Notes: a model not told the origin generated them from the letters alone. A stretch of 64,000 nt of DNA from Actinoplanes sp. TBRC 11911 (GCF_012933445.1 NZ_JABBNC010000016.1:110039-174038), one strand, 5' to 3'. Numbered from the stretch's first letter, positions 56,277-64,000 are shown. Made by a program: numbers and translations.

Positions 56277-56866
56277 CCGATACGCACCGGCATAGACGCT
56301 GACCTGCTGGTCATAGACGAGTCATCGCCAGCTCTCGACCAGGCGCGCCCAAAAGTGCCACCCCGCTCCGCCGTCGAGAACCAGAGCGACGCGCGGAGCA
56401 GAAAGACCGATCTGGGCGACCATGGGCGCAGACGAGGACATTTCAGAAATTTAACGGCGAGCCAGATCGCCGCCAACGGCTCACCCGACGTGTTGAAACC
56501 GAGTCATCTCCACGACGCAGAGCGTAGTCGCGGCTGCCGGCTCGGCATGGATCGGCCGGAGCCGCCGCGGGCGGCGAGACGCCCGTCAAGCCCATCCAGC
56601 CTTGGAGCGGGGCGGGCGGCGTCACTCCGCCCCCACAATCGCGCCGATCAGCGGATCGCAAGCACATCCACGCGCCCGCTCGTTGCCCACCCTCCCGCGG
56701 CTGGTCGGCCGGCTTGGACCGGGACACCAACTAACCAGTCCTCGCATCCCACCCCGAACAAATGCCCTCGACACGACCCATTCCACTGTGGATGAACGCC
56801 GCAGCGGCACACGATCACCATCCGATCACCCGGGTTCCGCATAATGGGACGACTTGAAACCGGGAA
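56277..56866. other. Intergenic stretch, nothing recognised
   Basis: 590 bp between the LPxTG gene and the tRNA fragment's terminator. No gene with a plausible start or family, no structured element seen. Confidence 0.4.
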
Positions 56867-56912
56867 ACGGAAAGGCCGTCACCGGCGTTTCCGCTGATGA
56901 CGGCCTTTCCGT
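56867..56912 (-). terminator. Terminator of the tRNA-Arg locus
   Basis: Perfect 15-bp stem (ACGGAAAGGCCGTCA and complement) with a 16-base loop, followed on the minus strand by a T-rich stretch. It starts four bases after the tRNA 3' end. Confidence 0.8.
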
Positions 56913-56916
56913 GCTG

Positions 56917-56965
56917 TGCGCCCGAAGGGACTCGAACCCCTAACCTTCTGATCCGTAGTCAGATG
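56917..56965 (-). tRNA. tRNA-Arg(ACG), 3' half only; probable attR attachment site
   Basis: The minus strand reads CATCTGACTACGGATCAGAA through the variable loop, T-arm (GGGGTTCGAGTCCC) and acceptor strand to GGGCGCA. This is the anticodon stem-loop (loop CTACGGA, anticodon ACG) to 3' end of tRNA-Arg(ACG). The 5' half (acceptor 5' strand and D-arm) is absent; upstream bases read CTAGT instead of AGAG. Integrases that target tRNA genes recombine exactly here. With the terminator kept on the 3' side, the inserted DNA must lie to the right. Confidence 0.85.
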
Positions 56966-57262
56966 ACTAGTGGTCGTACGTACGCTGTGTAACCCTCGGC
57001 CGGAAAGGTTCGCCCGGAGGCATTTGAGCAGTTCAGAGCGGATTTACGTTCTCGCAGGTGGTGGCCGAGTCCACCATTGGTGTGCTGTCGGGACCGTCGA
57101 TCGCCATCCTGTCGTGCTGATTCAGTCTCGGCCGTACTGGAACGGTCGCCGACATCCGATCACCCACGGAGCACCACGCACCGCCATCACCCTGCGTAGT
57201 ACCGGTTCAAAGCGACTGACCAAAGGCGGATCCCCTGGCCCGCTCGCGGTTAGCCTGGCGCG
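56966..57262. other. Gap between tRNA fragment and NUDIX gene
   Basis: About 300 bp. A 98-codon frame (56,970-57,266) crosses it but has no ribosome-binding site, no recognised family and overlaps the NUDIX start, so it is not called. Confidence 0.4.
57251..57256 (+). promoter_or_regulatory. Leaderless -10 box of NUDIX gene
   Basis: TAGCCT, six bases before the GTG start at 57,263. No ribosome-binding site, no clear -35. Confidence 0.5.
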
Positions 57263-57736
57263 GTGACTGACGACTACACGGCGTCGTTGCCTCGCAAGCG
57301 CATGGGCGCTGCGGCGCTGCTCTGCGATGACGCTGGCCGAGTGCTGCTGGTCGAACCGACCTACAAGGACTACTTCGAGATCCCCGGAGGTTCGGTCGAA
57401 GCCGATGAGTCGCCGTACGCCGCGGTCGTGCGCGAACTGAAGGAGGAACTGGCGCTACACGTGCAACCTCGCCGGTTGCTGGTGACTGACTGGGTGCCGC
57501 CCCGGCCGGGCCGGACCGAGGGTCTGATGCTGATCTTCGACGGCGGGATCCTCACGCCGCAGCAGACGGCCCAGATTCAAATACCGGCCGAGGAACTGCG
57601 GAGCTGGGCATGGTGCACCGAGCAGGAGGCCGCCGAGCGGTTGTCGGAATTACTGGCCCGGCGGATAGCGGCGGCTATGCGAGCCCGGGCGGAGGGTACG
57701 GTCCTTTACCTGGAGAACGGCTTCTTCGTAGCCTGA
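57263..57736 (+). CDS. NUDIX hydrolase
   Basis: 157 residues, GTG start. The Nudix box GGSVEADESPYAAVVRELKEELAL (about residues 42-65) follows Gx5Ex7REUxEExGU, with Ala in place of the last Gly. All metal-binding Glu residues (RELKEE) are present. It hydrolyses a nucleoside diphosphate linked to another moiety; the substrate cannot be read. First gene inside the putative island. Followed by its own terminator. Confidence 0.92.
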   Translation: MTDDYTASLPRKRMGAAALLCDDAGRVLLVEPTYKDYFEIPGGSVEADESPYAAVVRELKEELALHVQPRRLLVTDWVPPRPGRTEGLMLIFDGGILTPQQTAQIQIPAEELRSWAWCTEQEAAERLSELLARRIAAAMRARAEGTVLYLENGFFVA

Positions 57737-57757
57737 GGAGCATTTCCCGGACAGCGA

Positions 57758-57791
57758 ACGGGCTCCACGGCACCGCGGCCGTGGAGCCCGT
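57758..57791. terminator. Bidirectional terminator between NUDIX and dehydrogenase genes
   Basis: Perfect 14-bp stem (ACGGGCTCCACGGC and complement), 6-base loop, with GTTGTTAAT on the right side. Confidence 0.75.
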
Positions 57792-57799
57792 GTTGTTAA

Positions 57800-58984
57800 T
57801 CAGGCTGCGGCGGTCAGCGTGGCCAGCCTGCTATTGGCGGGTCCGGCCAGCAGACTGACCCCGCCCGAGCGGTAGAGGCTGTCGTGGATGCCGTCGGCGT
57901 AGAGCAGCCCGGTCAGGTCGGCGCGGGCCTTGGCGACGGGGTGACTGCGCTGGAAGCCAGCCGCGCCGATTAGCGGAGCCAGGTTGTTCACGGCTTGCAC
58001 GGCGGTGTCGACGCCGGCGGCTTTGCCGAGCCGGGCGAGCAGGTCGGCGGCGGGGTGCCCGATCATGGCAAGCCGGGTGGTGGTCACCGTGGCGAGCAAC
58101 GCCGCGGTGATTTCGGCGTGGGTGCGGCCCAGGGCGATTAGGGCGTTGTCGCGGACCCGGGGCAGGATGCCGGTGCTGCGGCGGGCGGCCAGGGCGTCGG
58201 CGACCAGAGCGTGTACGCCGGCGGCGGTGCCCAGGGCGGTCGCGGTGACCAGGGGCCGGAAGCGGGCGAAGTGCTGGTGGAAGATCTCCAGGCCGTTGCC
58301 GGGGGCGCCGAGCAGCGCGGTGGCGGGGTCGACCGGCAGGTCGTGCAGGCGCAGCGCGCCCCAGCTCCAGCCGCCGAGCCCGAACGGCTCGATGACGTCC
58401 CGCTCGGCCCTAGGGTCGTCGGCGTCGACGAGTACCGCGCTGATCCGCGCGTCCGGGTCGCGGACAAACACCACGAATGCGGCGGCCTCGGTCAGCCGGG
58501 ACACCCAGCACTTCTCGCCGGTCAGCCGCCAGGTGCCGCCACGCCCGGGGCGGGCCCGGGTGGTGATCTCACGGATGCGGGAGCCGCCATGGCGTTCGGT
58601 GGCGGCGATACCGATCAGCTCGCCAGCGCGCAGCCGCTCGTCCCAGGCGCGGGCGATAGCGGTAGGCGCGTGGGTGAGGACCATGGCTCCGTGCCCGGCG
58701 CCGGTGCAGTCGCGCAGGTCGAGGTCGCGGGCGCCGGCGAGGAACTGGGCGAGGGTCTGCCACACCGGACCGGCCGGGCCCGTCGGGGCGCGGTGCCTGC
58801 GGGCGGCGAGTTCGTGGCGCAGCTGGAGTAGCCACGCCGACCAGGCTGCGGCGTCGTGGTGGGCGGGGGCGGCAGAGCTCAACTCGCCGAGGGCGGCATC
58901 GAAGCGTTCCAGGCTTGTCCAGGCGGGGGTATCGAGTTCGGGCACGCTGCTACGCAGCGGCTCCAGCCAGGTCAGGGCGTTCAC
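57800..58984 (-). CDS. Acyl-CoA dehydrogenase-like flavoprotein
   Basis: 394 residues. Acyl-CoA dehydrogenase fold: LDLRDCTGAGHGAMVLTHAPTAIARAW (N-terminal helices), GIAATERHGGSRIREITTRARPGRGGTWRLTGEKCWVSRLTEAAAFVVFVRD (middle beta-domain, the T.GEK.W.S flavin-contact motif), then FHQHFARFRPLVTATALGTAAG and a C-terminal helical domain with GAAGFQRSHPVAKARADLTGLLYADGIHDSLYRS. The catalytic Glu of the classical enzymes is not evident, so it may be a tailoring or two-component-monooxygenase type. GTG overlaps the preceding stop (GTGA), so it is coupled to the hexapeptide-transferase. Confidence 0.85.
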   Translation of the reverse strand: MNALTWLEPLRSSVPELDTPAWTSLERFDAALGELSSAAPAHHDAAAWSAWLLQLRHELAARRHRAPTGPAGPVWQTLAQFLAGARDLDLRDCTGAGHGAMVLTHAPTAIARAWDERLRAGELIGIAATERHGGSRIREITTRARPGRGGTWRLTGEKCWVSRLTEAAAFVVFVRDPDARISAVLVDADDPRAERDVIEPFGLGGWSWGALRLHDLPVDPATALLGAPGNGLEIFHQHFARFRPLVTATALGTAAGVHALVADALAARRSTGILPRVRDNALIALGRTHAEITAALLATVTTTRLAMIGHPAADLLARLGKAAGVDTAVQAVNNLAPLIGAAGFQRSHPVAKARADLTGLLYADGIHDSLYRSGGVSLLAGPANSRLATLTAAA

Positions 58985-59763
58985 GGCGTCACCTGCCCGC
59001 GCGCCGTGGCGGGAACTCCGTAAACGATGGTGTCCTCGGCGACGTCGCGCGTGACCACCGAGCCGGCGCCGACGAGGGCGCCCGGGCGTACGGTGACGCC
59101 GGCGAGCACGACGGCGCCGGTACCGACCTTGCTCCCTGCGCCGAACGCGGGCGGGGTCAGCGGCATCTCGTGGGCGGGGTCGCGCCAGATCAGTTGCTGG
59201 TCGTTGACCGTACGGACGCCGGAGCCGAGGAATGCTCGGTCGCCGACGACGGTGTCGGCGGTCAAATGCGAACCAGGTGAGCACCGAACGCCGGAGCCGA
59301 TCTGGCAGCCTCGCTCGACGGTGAGGTTCGCGGCCAGCTGGCTGCCGGCGCCGACGTGCACGCCGGTGCGCAGGAGGGTGTGGTGCCCGATCGTCGTGTC
59401 GTCGCCGATCGTGGTGTCGGCGTAGACGATGGCTCCGGAGCGGATGATCACTCCGGCGCCGATGATGGTGCCGGCGCCTGCACCGCTGTAGACCTCGCGC
59501 ACGGCGTAGCCGTACTCGGGTTCTCCGAGCACGGCGTGGTGTCCGATGTACGTGCGGTCGCCGATGGCCACACCGCCGTTGAGCACGGCGTACGCGCCAA
59601 TCGTGACCTGCTCGCCCAGCACAATCGGACGTGGGGTTGCCCGCAAGTCCGCAGGGATGAACACCGCTGTCGGGTGCAGCCGGCAGCCGCCGCCGAGCTG
59701 CAACAGGCCGGCCTGGACCAGTTGCGCCGCGGTGATCGGCTCATCGGTGATGGTATGGGTCAT
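58981..59763 (-). CDS. Hexapeptide-repeat (left-handed beta-helix) acyltransferase
   Basis: 260 residues. After an N-terminal extension (THTITDEPITAAQLVQAGLLQLGGG) come many [LIV]-G-x4 hexapeptides: VLGEQVTIGAYAVLNGGVAIGDRTYIGHHAVLG, GTIIGAGVIIRSGAIVYADTTIGDDTTIGHHTLLRTGVHVGAG, VVLAGVTVRPGALVGAGSVVTRDVAEDTIVYGVPA. His residues on the coil (GHH, twice) could be catalytic. CoA- or ACP-dependent O/N-acyltransferase. Two adjacent ATGs; the second has AGGGGAG at better spacing. The first ~20 codons are duplicated at 45.45 kb. Confidence 0.88.
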   Translation of the reverse strand: MTHTITDEPITAAQLVQAGLLQLGGGCRLHPTAVFIPADLRATPRPIVLGEQVTIGAYAVLNGGVAIGDRTYIGHHAVLGEPEYGYAVREVYSGAGAGTIIGAGVIIRSGAIVYADTTIGDDTTIGHHTLLRTGVHVGAGSQLAANLTVERGCQIGSGVRCSPGSHLTADTVVGDRAFLGSGVRTVNDQQLIWRDPAHEMPLTPPAFGAGSKVGTGAVVLAGVTVRPGALVGAGSVVTRDVAEDTIVYGVPATARGQVTP

Positions 59764-59840
59764 CATCAGGCTCCCCTTGTGAGTCGTTCCCGCCGGACGA
59801 GGTGGTGCGGGCGGCGTAAACAGTCCATCGGACAGACCCG
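59708..59840. repeat. 133-bp direct repeat, copy 2
   Basis: Copy of 45,439-45,571. Here it spans the N-terminus of the intact hexapeptide-transferase gene and, upstream of it, the integrase tail. Confidence 0.85.
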
Positions 59841-59842
59841 AC
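59767..59842 (-). pseudogene. Integrase C-terminal tail relic
   Basis: The frame reads GLSDGLFTPPAPPRPAGTTHKG, the same tail as the integrase remnant at 45.5 kb. One extra G removes its stop codon, so it runs on into the transferase ATG. No catalytic part of the integrase remains here. Confidence 0.65.
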
Positions 59843-59866
59843 CCAGAGAAGGCATGTCACTTTCCG

Positions 59867-59881
59867 TGCAAGAGACTTGCA
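59867..59881. promoter_or_regulatory. Palindromic operator between XRE gene and transferase operon
   Basis: TGCAAGAGACTTGCA, 6-bp arms around AGA, in the 170-bp gap between the divergent genes, 55 bp before the XRE start. Probable binding site of the XRE-TPR protein. Confidence 0.6.
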
Positions 59882-59935
59882 TGATCTGCAACCGAACCGT
59901 CACGCTCGAATTCCCCGTGCGAGGACGGAGCCACC

Positions 59936-61255
59936 GTGAGCGCACCCCAGTGGACCGCCAACCCCGCAGTCCAACAAGCGGCAGAGGCCGGCGACTACGC
60001 CACGATCCTGCGGTTCTCCCGGCTCGCGGCCGGGCTGACCCTGCAGCAGCTCGGCGCGGCGGGCGGCTACTCGGCATCCACACTGTCAAGGCTGGAAAGC
60101 CGTCGCCGGTCTATCCGCGACGTCGCTGAACTACGCCGACTGGCTGACCTGTACGACGTACCTGCGGAACTGCTCGGCCTGGCAACCACGCCTGGACCAC
60201 ACGACGGGTCTACCCTGACCAGAACCGTCGACGGAGAGGGCGACACCGTGCAACGACGCAGGTTCTTGGCCGGCGCAGCCGCTGTCGGGGCCGGCGCGAT
60301 GATGCCGGCACCCGCAACCGCCGCACCCGCCGGCAATACCATCGAGGACGTCCTGTTCGGCCGGCTCACCGCCGAACCGCTGCCGCCCCAGCAGATGACC
60401 GCCCAGATCGCCGCGGGCCGAGCCGACTACCGCGCGACCCGCTTCACAAGGCTCGCCCGACGGCTGCCGCGGCTGCTCGCCCAGGCAACAGCCAGCCGCA
60501 CGGCGGCCGACCTCCACGAGCAGGCAGGCGCGGCCCAGCGACTCGCCGAGGCGTACGGCCTCGCCACCCAACTGCTCATCAAGCTGCACGACGACGGCCT
60601 GGCCTTCGCCACCGCCGACCGGGCCGTACAAGCCGCAACCGGCGGCAACGACCCGCTGATCATGGCCGAGAGCCAACGACTCGCCGCAACCGTGCTACGC
60701 CGCGTTGATCACGGCGACAGCGCCCAGCGGCATGTGCTCGACGCCGCCGAGCAGGTGCACGCCTTCACCCGAGAGGGAGGACCGGCGTATCACGCCATGT
60801 ACGGGCAGCTACTCGCCGTAGCCTCCTACACCGCCGCGATCCGCGACGACAGGGACACTGCGTGGACGCTGCTGGCCGAGGCTGAGCAGCCAGCCGTCGC
60901 AGCCGGGACGTCCGACCGTTTCAACACCACCGAAATTTCGGTCTACCGCATCAGCGTCGCCCGCACCCTTGGCGACTACGGTGCCGCCGTCGACTACGCC
61001 CGCCGCGTCGATCCCCGCTCGATTCCTGACGCCGAGCGCCGCGCCCGCTACTGGGAAGACCGTGCCCTCGCCTTGCAGGGCCGCGGCCGGCCAAGAGCGG
61101 CTTACGACACGCTGCTGGCCGCCGAACGCGACGTTCCCGAAGAGGTCCGATACCGGCCCTGGGCCCAACAACTAACCCGCGACCTGCTGTCCACCCCCGC
61201 CAGCTACGGCCTATCCGGCATACGCGAATTCGCAACCCGAGTCGGCGTCGCCTAA
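59936..61255 (+). CDS. XRE-family regulator with TPR-like ligand domain
   Basis: 439 residues. Start GTG with GGAGCC upstream. HTH at about 24-76 (ILRFSRLAAGLTLQQLGAAGGYSASTLSRLESRRRSIRDVAELRRLADLYDVP). A linker with a twin-arginine-like run, QRRRFLAGAAAVGAGAMM (about 105-122), is followed by about 300 residues of TPR-like helical hairpins (YGLATQLLIKLHDDGLAFATADRAVQAAT, AYHAMYGQLLAVASYTAAIRDDRDTAWTLLAEAEQ). Such proteins bind small signalling ligands or peptides and control neighbouring genes. It is divergent from the transferase/dehydrogenase operon. Confidence 0.88.
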   Translation: MSAPQWTANPAVQQAAEAGDYATILRFSRLAAGLTLQQLGAAGGYSASTLSRLESRRRSIRDVAELRRLADLYDVPAELLGLATTPGPHDGSTLTRTVDGEGDTVQRRRFLAGAAAVGAGAMMPAPATAAPAGNTIEDVLFGRLTAEPLPPQQMTAQIAAGRADYRATRFTRLARRLPRLLAQATASRTAADLHEQAGAAQRLAEAYGLATQLLIKLHDDGLAFATADRAVQAATGGNDPLIMAESQRLAATVLRRVDHGDSAQRHVLDAAEQVHAFTREGGPAYHAMYGQLLAVASYTAAIRDDRDTAWTLLAEAEQPAVAAGTSDRFNTTEISVYRISVARTLGDYGAAVDYARRVDPRSIPDAERRARYWEDRALALQGRGRPRAAYDTLLAAERDVPEEVRYRPWAQQLTRDLLSTPASYGLSGIREFATRVGVA

Positions 61256-61470
61256 CCGCTGCCGCGCAGCATCGACCAGTATCGGGTTGGGGCTCACGAC
61301 CCAGACGAGCACAAGTCCGGATCAGCCGCCGGTGGTGACGTAATCGCACACGCCGCGTCTTGGCCGCAAGAAACGTCCAGGCGGACGACGTGACTCAATC
61401 GACAAGCAGCCGACGCGACACGGTGACCGGTCGCGCCTCGTCAAATCACCCGGTGAGTGGGGGTCGCGCG

Positions 61471-62478
61471 TCACGGACTGACGATGTCGTCCATGGACAT
61501 CTGGAACCAATCCAGCCCGTGAAAGATGTGCAAGCGGTCCCCGCGGCCGACGACACGCACCCGATCTGGTAGGGGCCGGCCGTCTGGCAGTACCAGCCGA
61601 TACCTGCCAACTTCGCGCAGGGCGCCGTCTCCGAGCTCCGCGACGACGAGCCGGTCGCGGTGCCCACTGTAACCACCGACCAGGGCGACCCGGCCGTCGT
61701 CGACGATCAGGCCCCGGACACCGCTGGCGAGTTCGTTGCGCCAAGACGTGACCTGCCCGTGCTGGACTCGCACCACCGGAAAGTCTGTGTAGTAACACGC
61801 CCAGGCGGTCTCCCCGACGACGTTCAGTGCATAGCAGTCGGCGATGCCCAATGCGCCGTCCGACGGGAAACGCCACCGAGGTTCCCCGGCAGGTCCGAAC
61901 CGTGCCAACCCGCAAGCACCCAGCGGAGCCGGCCCCGGCCCACCCCACCCGTAGTTGCCGAACACCCCCTCGTCGAAGTAGGAGACCCAGGCCTGCCCGG
62001 ACGGCGTGGTGAAGACATCCTCAATCCCATCGCCGAGGGTGTACTCACCCGCAACCGTGCCGTCCGAGGCGTACATGATGGCATTGCGGTCCGGTCCCTC
62101 AGGCCGCCAGAGGCAGCGACCGCCGACCGCCAGAGATCGGCCACCGGGCAGCGGCTGCACCGACGGGTACGCCAGCGGCATCGCCGCGACCCGCACGACA
62201 TCGCCCAAATCAGGACAGTGCACGGTGATCCGAATGTCGGCCGGGCGGGCCGCCCGACTGTCAGGGAACGCTGCGCCACCCGGCTCTGTCGTCATCGACG
62301 TCAACCCGGCCACGTCGTCGGGAGAACACCACAGACCGATGGCCTCGCCCGCCGGCCCCACCGACATGGTCAGCAGCTCGTCGCCGTGATCACCGGCCGT
62401 TAGCCGCCCGTGCCGCCGCAGCACCAACTCGGGCAGCGCCCGCACATCCGTCCGCTCGTCAGCGTCACGCTCGCTCAA
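61471..62478 (-). CDS. Beta-propeller-like protein of unknown function
   Basis: 335 residues with a TTG start (GGGGGA four bases upstream). Repeated strand motifs with Trp/Tyr and Gly-Asp turns (GRSLAVGGRCLWRPEG, GQAWVSYFDEGVFGNYGWGGPGP, WACYYTDFPVVRVQHGQ, VALVGGYSGHRDRLVVAELGDG) suggest a six- to seven-blade propeller. No signal peptide. I recognise similar hypothetical proteins in actinobacteria but no function. Its start overlaps by TTGA the stop of an upstream gene relic. Confidence 0.75.
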   Translation of the reverse strand: MSERDADERTDVRALPELVLRRHGRLTAGDHGDELLTMSVGPAGEAIGLWCSPDDVAGLTSMTTEPGGAAFPDSRAARPADIRITVHCPDLGDVVRVAAMPLAYPSVQPLPGGRSLAVGGRCLWRPEGPDRNAIMYASDGTVAGEYTLGDGIEDVFTTPSGQAWVSYFDEGVFGNYGWGGPGPAPLGACGLARFGPAGEPRWRFPSDGALGIADCYALNVVGETAWACYYTDFPVVRVQHGQVTSWRNELASGVRGLIVDDGRVALVGGYSGHRDRLVVAELGDGALREVGRYRLVLPDGRPLPDRVRVVGRGDRLHIFHGLDWFQMSMDDIVSP

Positions 62479-62615
62479 GTCATCCCCCGCATCAGATCAA
62501 TGTCTTTCCCGTACGCCGCAAGCAGGTCCACCAGATAGTCAAAGACGTCTGCCGAACCCGGTCGACGGCGATCGTAGTCATCGACGAGATGCTCACGAGC
62601 GACGGTCGCGTCGTG
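62475..62615 (-). pseudogene. C-terminal relic of the gene upstream of the propeller protein
   Basis: A 46-codon open stretch containing AREHLVDDYDRRRPGSADVFDYLVDLL and ending DLMRGMT, then TGA overlapping the TTG start of the next gene. Typical acidic/aliphatic helix composition and perfect translational coupling suggest a real protein end, but there is no start codon and a stop lies directly upstream. The 5' part appears deleted. Confidence 0.5.
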
Positions 62616-62966
62616 TCAGTTCGAACCGTGAGTTTCTATTCGGGCCACGGCGCCGGCCGCAGGGCCACGCTTAATCTGTCGAGCGTCACCACCCACGGAC
62701 GAAGATGAGCGGCTCGCCAATCGTGATCTCACCCGCTGCCGAGTCGACGCCCTCCCCTCGCAGCCCCCGATCCCGCTTCGCGGGCCACGCGGCTGGACCA
62801 GCCGCAGCGGGAAGAAGGGGCCGCGCCGGACCGGTCGCGGGAAGCGCCCTTTTACCGAGGTCCGACTATCGAAATCCGGCCCGGGACCCAGCCGCACACG
62901 TCGGCGATCGAGATGGCCGCGACCAGGGCGGATGAGGTTTTCGGCATCGGCAGGACTCTGTAAGGG
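62616..62966. other. Gap, nothing recognised
   Basis: About 350 bp between the relic and the nuclease gene. No plausible gene; probably debris of the lost upstream gene. Confidence 0.4.
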
Positions 62967-64000
62967 TCAGTCGAGCCGCCGAGGAATCAGCGTGGTGGAG
63001 TCTATCGTCGAGGGGCTCGCCTCGGTGGTAAACCGAACCGTGAGGCCAGCGCCGACGGCAATGCTATGGGACGCCCTGCGTGCGCGTTTGCGATCGCGAC
63101 GCTTTAGGTGCTGGGCAGATTGAGCCGCACCATGTTGACGCAGCTTCCGGTGGAACTCCCGCCAGTTTTTCGGTTGGATCGCGAATGCGGCTTGCGCGAG
63201 GCCGCCCCAGTGTTCAGGGCGGTCGCGGAGCGCCTCGTCGAGCGCCCGCAAGATCTCGAGCGGTACCCCGGTGGAGGGCCGCTCGGGTCGCTCCGCGTCG
63301 TCACCGGCGTGACAATAGTGATCGTCAATTTTTTGAGACGATGTCGCAAGCACCTGTGGGTGACGGTGTCCAGAGGAGTCAGGCGCAAGGCGGTATTCGC
63401 ACCAGGTGGCCAAGGCGTCGTTTTCAACTATGACCAGCGGGGATCTCACCTTGTTGATCTCCGCTCGGGTGTGCGCGTAGGTGTAGAACTCCGCGGGGTG
63501 GCGCAGGATATCCGTGCACACCAACAGGTCTGCAAGCGCGACCAGCCAGGTACCGGCCGCCGGCTCGTCCGAACGCTTGCCTCCATCGGGCAGATGTGTG
63601 GCGAATGGATCCACTCGGTCCAAGGTGACGATGATTGACATCGGGTCAGGCGCGTTCGGGATGGTCACAGCCCGCTTCTTGGCATCCTGGAGGCCGTCTG
63701 CCCCAGCCTGCAAGTGGGTGATCGTCCGTGCGTTCTGAGTCAGGGCCTTGTCGACGAACTCGCGGGTCTTCTTGCGGACCCGATCAGGGGCCGCGCGCCG
63801 TGCTGGATCCGTGAACCGACCGCCTTTGACCTCGACAACGACAGTGGCGCCGGGCGTGGCAACGAGCACGTCGATGTCCGGGCGTCCCGGTGCTGGATAG
63901 GTGTAGCCCACGTGCACGTTGTCAGCGCCGAAAACTGAGGCCAACGCCCACCGAGTCAAATCCTCACATCCAGCTTGGCGACGCTTGTCGAGGGCGTCTA
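62967..64000 (-). CDS. PD-(D/E)xK nuclease-like protein (NERD/restriction-like), 5' end outside window
   Basis: At least 344 residues; the frame is open to the window edge, so the start is outside. Near the visible N-terminus, GRPDIDVLVATPGATVVVEVKGGRF matches the D...ExK core of restriction-endonuclease-like folds (Asp, then Glu-Val-Lys). The middle part (MSIIVTLDRVDPFATHLPDG, WLVALADLLVCTDILRHPAEFYTYAHTRAEI) resembles helix-rich extensions of defence-related nucleases. The C-terminus is basic (LKRRDRKRARRASHS). A role in defence or element maintenance is inferred from the fold and island setting. Confidence 0.65.
   Translation of the reverse strand, partial: DALDKRRQAGCEDLTRWALASVFGADNVHVGYTYPAPGRPDIDVLVATPGATVVVEVKGGRFTDPARRAAPDRVRKKTREFVDKALTQNARTITHLQAGADGLQDAKKRAVTIPNAPDPMSIIVTLDRVDPFATHLPDGGKRSDEPAAGTWLVALADLLVCTDILRHPAEFYTYAHTRAEINKVRSPLVIVENDALATWCEYRLAPDSSGHRHPQVLATSSQKIDDHYCHAGDDAERPERPSTGVPLEILRALDEALRDRPEHWGGLAQAAFAIQPKNWREFHRKLRQHGAAQSAQHLKRRDRKRARRASHSIAVGAGLTVRFTTEASPSTIDSTTLIPRRLD

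Noticed and set aside
56970..57266. 98-codon frame beside the tRNA fragment
   Set aside because: No start signal, and it overlaps the leaderless promoter and start of the NUDIX gene. No recognisable protein.

Overview
The window is GC-rich, densely coded DNA with frequent GTG and TTG starts. It also carries several actinobacterial hallmarks: a mycothiol-type nitroreductase homologue (Rv2466c family), LPxTG surface proteins, a DUF574 methyltransferase, XRE/TPR regulators and leaderless promoters. It looks like the chromosome of an actinomycete, most likely Micromonosporaceae (Actinoplanes or a relative). The family-level call is an inference from gene content, not from a marker gene.

1-20.9 kb is mostly core-like metabolism. 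It holds the start of a flavin-dependent monooxygenase, an SDR, a SAM methyltransferase, a PEP-mutase-like lyase, a diguanylate cyclase, an adenosine deaminase, an exonuclease/phosphatase-fold protein, and a two-gene operon whose main product fuses a polysaccharide deacetylase to a family 2 glycosyltransferase. After these come a secreted beta-helix protein, a cupin, a three-gene YbjQ-domain operon, an arginase-fold enzyme, a DUF4097 protein, a decayed serine hydrolase, and a TetR gene beside a CotA-like multicopper oxidase.

20.9-46 kb: an unusual palindromic repeat precedes a VanY carboxypeptidase/sensor kinase pair. Next is an SDR/TetR divergon with two matching operators, then the YcgR/YcgQ-type permease pair and an M48 protease operon. 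A sugar-uptake locus runs ROK regulator, binding protein, single-domain ABC ATPase, permease, beta-glucosidase, GAF kinase. After that come the Rv2466c-like protein, a second copy of the palindromic repeat, a 34-residue membrane protein, a macrolide-type glycosyltransferase, an orphan sugar-binding lipoprotein and an MmyB-type XRE regulator.

45-57 kb is accessory and scarred. It contains broken integrase, CU044_5270 and IS5 pieces, an I36 inhibitor, a PIN/RHH toxin-antitoxin pair with a perfect operator, two LPxTG proteins, an acyltransferase, and an HTH gene coupled to a truncated nucleotidyltransferase. At 56,917-56,965 lies only the 3' half of a tRNA-Arg(ACG), followed by its terminator. 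This is the expected appearance of an attR site.

57 kb to the end is therefore probably the edge of an integrated island whose intact tRNA copy lies outside the window. It carries a NUDIX hydrolase, a coupled hexapeptide-transferase/acyl-CoA-dehydrogenase pair divergent from an XRE-TPR regulator, a beta-propeller-like protein behind a gene relic, and a partial PD-(D/E)xK nuclease. A 133-bp direct repeat with an integrase tail links 45.4 kb to 59.7 kb. The least described elements I see are the split palindromic repeat, this island edge with its regulator/transferase/dehydrogenase trio, and the YbjQ operon.
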